Of a stretch of DNA of 7,140 nt, positions 5,572 through 7,140 are shown piece by piece. Origin of the DNA: an uncultured Pseudoflavonifractor sp. (lineage in GTDB: Bacteria > Bacillota > Clostridia > Oscillospirales > Oscillospiraceae); contig CAJFTA010000086.1 of NCBI GenBank assembly GCA_904419835.1, forward strand, positions 1-7,140, read 5' to 3'. The translations under genes and the position numbers were made by a program. The notes below the pieces were generated by a model that ran no database searches, was not told the DNA's origin, and worked only from the letters and a program-made list of their open reading frames with translations. Positions within the stretch are counted from its first letter, which is position 1; each line of letters begins with the position of its first letter.

Positions 5572-7074
5572 ATGACAGAGAATACCAACGCCCCCGTTCA
5601 GGAGGAGCAGTCCCTTTCGGAGCTTCTCCAGATCCGCCGGGACAAGCTGAAGGAGCTGCAGGACGCGGGGATGGACCCCTTTCAGCAGACCAAGTACAGC
5701 GTGACCGCCCACTCCCAGGAGATTAAGGATAACTTTGAGACCATGGAGGGCCAGACGGTCTCTGTGGCCGGACGGCTCATGTCCAAGCGGGGCATGGGCA
5801 AGGCCGTGTTCTGCGACCTGCAGGACGTTCAGGGCCGCATCCAGTTGTACGTCCGCATTGACGAGCTGGGGGAGGAGCCCTTCGCCCGGTTTAAAAAGGT
5901 GGACATCGGCGACATCGTGGGCGTGGAGGGCGAGGCCTTCCGCACCAAGCGGGGCGAGATCTCCGTCAAGGCCAGCACGGTCACCCTCCTCTCCAAGTCC
6001 CTCCGGCCCCTGCCTGAGAAGTTCCACGGCCTGACCGACAAGGAGACCCGCTACCGCCAGCGGTACGTGGACCTGATTGTCAACCCCGAGGTGCGCCAGG
6101 CCTTTGTGGTCCGCTCCCGGTTCATCAAGCACGTCCGGGAGTTCCTGGACAACCGGGGCTATATGGAGGTTGAGACCCCTGTGCTCAACACCATCTCCGG
6201 CGGCGCCACCGCCCGGCCCTTCATCACCCACCACAACACCCTGGACATCGACATGTATATGCGCATCGCCACCGAGCTGCCCCTGAAGCGGCTGATTGTG
6301 GGCGGTATGGACCGGGTGTACGAGCTGGGCCGCATCTTCCGTAACGAGGGCATGGACCCCAAGCACAACCCCGAGTTCACCACAGTGGAGCTCTATCAGG
6401 CCTTTGCCGACTTCAACGACATGATGGACCTGTTCGAGGAGCTGCTGTCCTCCGCCGCCCAGAAGATTCTGGGCACCTATGAGGTGGAGTGGCAGGGGGA
6501 AAAGATCGACCTGACCCCCGGCTGGCCCCGGCTGCCCATGCACGAGGCGGTGAAGCAGTACACCGGCCTGGACTTCATGGCCATCACCTCCGACGAGGAG
6601 GCCGTGGCGGCCGCCAAGTCCATCGGCGTGGAGCTGCCTGAGACCGCCGATAAGACCTGGGGCAACGCGCTGTACGAGGTATTTGACCAGCGGGTGGAGG
6701 AGAAGCTGATCCAGCCCACCTTTATCACCATGCACCCCGTGGACGTGTCCCCCCTGGCCAAGCGGTCTCCCAAGGATCCCCGGCTCACCGAGCGGTTTGA
6801 GCTGTTTATCTGCCACAGCGAGATGGGCAACGCCTTCTCCGAGCTCAACGACCCCATCGACCAGCGCCAGCGCTTCCAGAAGCAGGTGGAGCTGCGGGAC
6901 AAGGGCGACGACGAGGCCGGCATGATGGACGAGGATTTCCTCAACGCCCTGGAGTACGGCATGCCCCCCACGGGTGGCCTGGGCATCGGCATTGACCGCT
7001 GCGTGATGATGCTTACCAACTCCGACACCATCCGGGACGTGATTTTGTTCCCCACTATGAAGCCGTTAGATTAA
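5572..7074 (+). CDS. lysS: Lysyl-tRNA synthetase, class II
   Basis: This enzyme charges tRNA-Lys with lysine using ATP, in the cytoplasm, as a homodimer. The 500 residues match the usual bacterial length. An N-terminal helical segment with IRRDKLKELQDAGMDPF (21-37) leads into the OB-fold anticodon-binding domain (about 60-145; VSVAGRLMSKRGMGKAVF). The linker YRQRYVDLIVN (161-171) precedes the catalytic core. Motif 1 is at about 184-205 (REFLDNRGYMEVETPVL), motif 2 at about 249-275 (RVYELGRIFRNEGMDPKHNP, then EFTTVE), and motif 3 at about 467-481 (GGLGIGIDRCVMML). HPVDVSPLAK (388-397) and the serine/glycine loop SGGATARPF (209-217) are also typical of the family. AAGGAG lies 8 bases before the ATG. 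The gene appears complete and functional and is probably co-transcribed with greA. The last codons (CCG TTA GAT TAA) include a TTA leucine, unusual against the G/C-ending codons of the rest of the gene. Confidence 0.98.
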   Translation: MTENTNAPVQEEQSLSELLQIRRDKLKELQDAGMDPFQQTKYSVTAHSQEIKDNFETMEGQTVSVAGRLMSKRGMGKAVFCDLQDVQGRIQLYVRIDELGEEPFARFKKVDIGDIVGVEGEAFRTKRGEISVKASTVTLLSKSLRPLPEKFHGLTDKETRYRQRYVDLIVNPEVRQAFVVRSRFIKHVREFLDNRGYMEVETPVLNTISGGATARPFITHHNTLDIDMYMRIATELPLKRLIVGGMDRVYELGRIFRNEGMDPKHNPEFTTVELYQAFADFNDMMDLFEELLSSAAQKILGTYEVEWQGEKIDLTPGWPRLPMHEAVKQYTGLDFMAITSDEEAVAAAKSIGVELPETADKTWGNALYEVFDQRVEEKLIQPTFITMHPVDVSPLAKRSPKDPRLTERFELFICHSEMGNAFSELNDPIDQRQRFQKQVELRDKGDDEAGMMDEDFLNALEYGMPPTGGLGIGIDRCVMMLTNSDTIRDVILFPTMKPLD

Positions 7075-7140
7075 AAAACACTGATATTTCAACGGTCCTG
7101 AGACTTTGACCAACGAGATTTACGACCAATTTACGACCAA
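7075..7140. other. AT-rich tail after lysS, possible element boundary
   Basis: These 66 bases follow the lysS stop. They are clearly more AT-rich than the gene and show no terminator hairpin. The sequence includes three copies of GACCAA (7108-7113, 7124-7129, 7135-7140). No coding potential can be judged because the window ends here. Confidence 0.4.
7118..7139 (+). repeat. Tandem direct repeat, 2 x 11 bp
   Basis: ATTTACGACCA occurs twice head to tail (7118-7128 and 7129-7139) with no mismatch. The window ends one base later, so more copies may follow. It could be an arm-type recombinase site or simply a small tandem duplication. Confidence 0.75.

Noticed and set aside
4882..6816. Minus-strand open frame of 644 codons across greA and lysS
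   Set aside because: It is antisense to two certain genes. Its translation is rich in H, L, G, V and Q repeats typical of the reverse frame of GC-rich coding DNA, with no recognisable domain.

Overview
The window most resembles a chromosomal segment of a GC-rich gut Firmicute, probably Oscillospiraceae (Flavonifractor/Pseudoflavonifractor-like). This is inferred from GC-rich codon use combined with Firmicute-type Shine-Dalgarno sites, a Bacillus/Clostridium-type GreA and LysS, and a YibE/F-family protein. No rRNA, tRNA or CRISPR array is visible.

Layout, left to right. (1) About 7-1085 is a decayed insertion sequence of the IS1182 family. Its transposase reading frame is broken into four pieces by one small and two large deletions, although codons for all three catalytic acidic residues remain. 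Both ends carry a short inverted repeat (TGTCGA-AAA type) backed by a long hairpin. (2) 1088-2260 (minus) encodes a YibE/F-family membrane protein. The IS end lies 2 bp beyond its stop codon. (3) 2352-3932 (minus) encodes a PhoA-type alkaline phosphatase exported as a lipoprotein. The 91-bp gap between the two minus-strand genes holds a strong hairpin whose T-tract faces the plus strand, opposite to both genes. (4) 3933-4118 is a divergent intergenic region with two overlapping, mutually exclusive inverted repeats. (5) 4119-4832 (plus) encodes an arginine-rich protein I do not recognise. (6) 4833-5022 is the greA leader. It has an exact-consensus promoter (TTGACA-N17-TATAAT) followed at once by an intrinsic-terminator-like hairpin. 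(7) greA (5023-5496) and lysS (5572-7074) form a plus-strand pair 75 bp apart. (8) The last 66 bp, after lysS, turn AT-rich and carry a tandem 11-bp repeat and three GACCAA words, possibly the edge of an integrated element.

Functionally, greA-lysS is a housekeeping unit: rescue of backtracked RNA polymerase plus tRNA-Lys charging. The phosphatase and YibE/F genes may share a transcript, since they have the same strand, a short gap and no minus-strand terminator between them. Most of the window is ordinary. The signals best worth testing are the greA leader (a possible counterpart of the E. coli GraL attenuator), the wrong-way terminator upstream of the YibE/F gene, the unrecognised arginine-rich gene, and the repeat-bearing tail after lysS.
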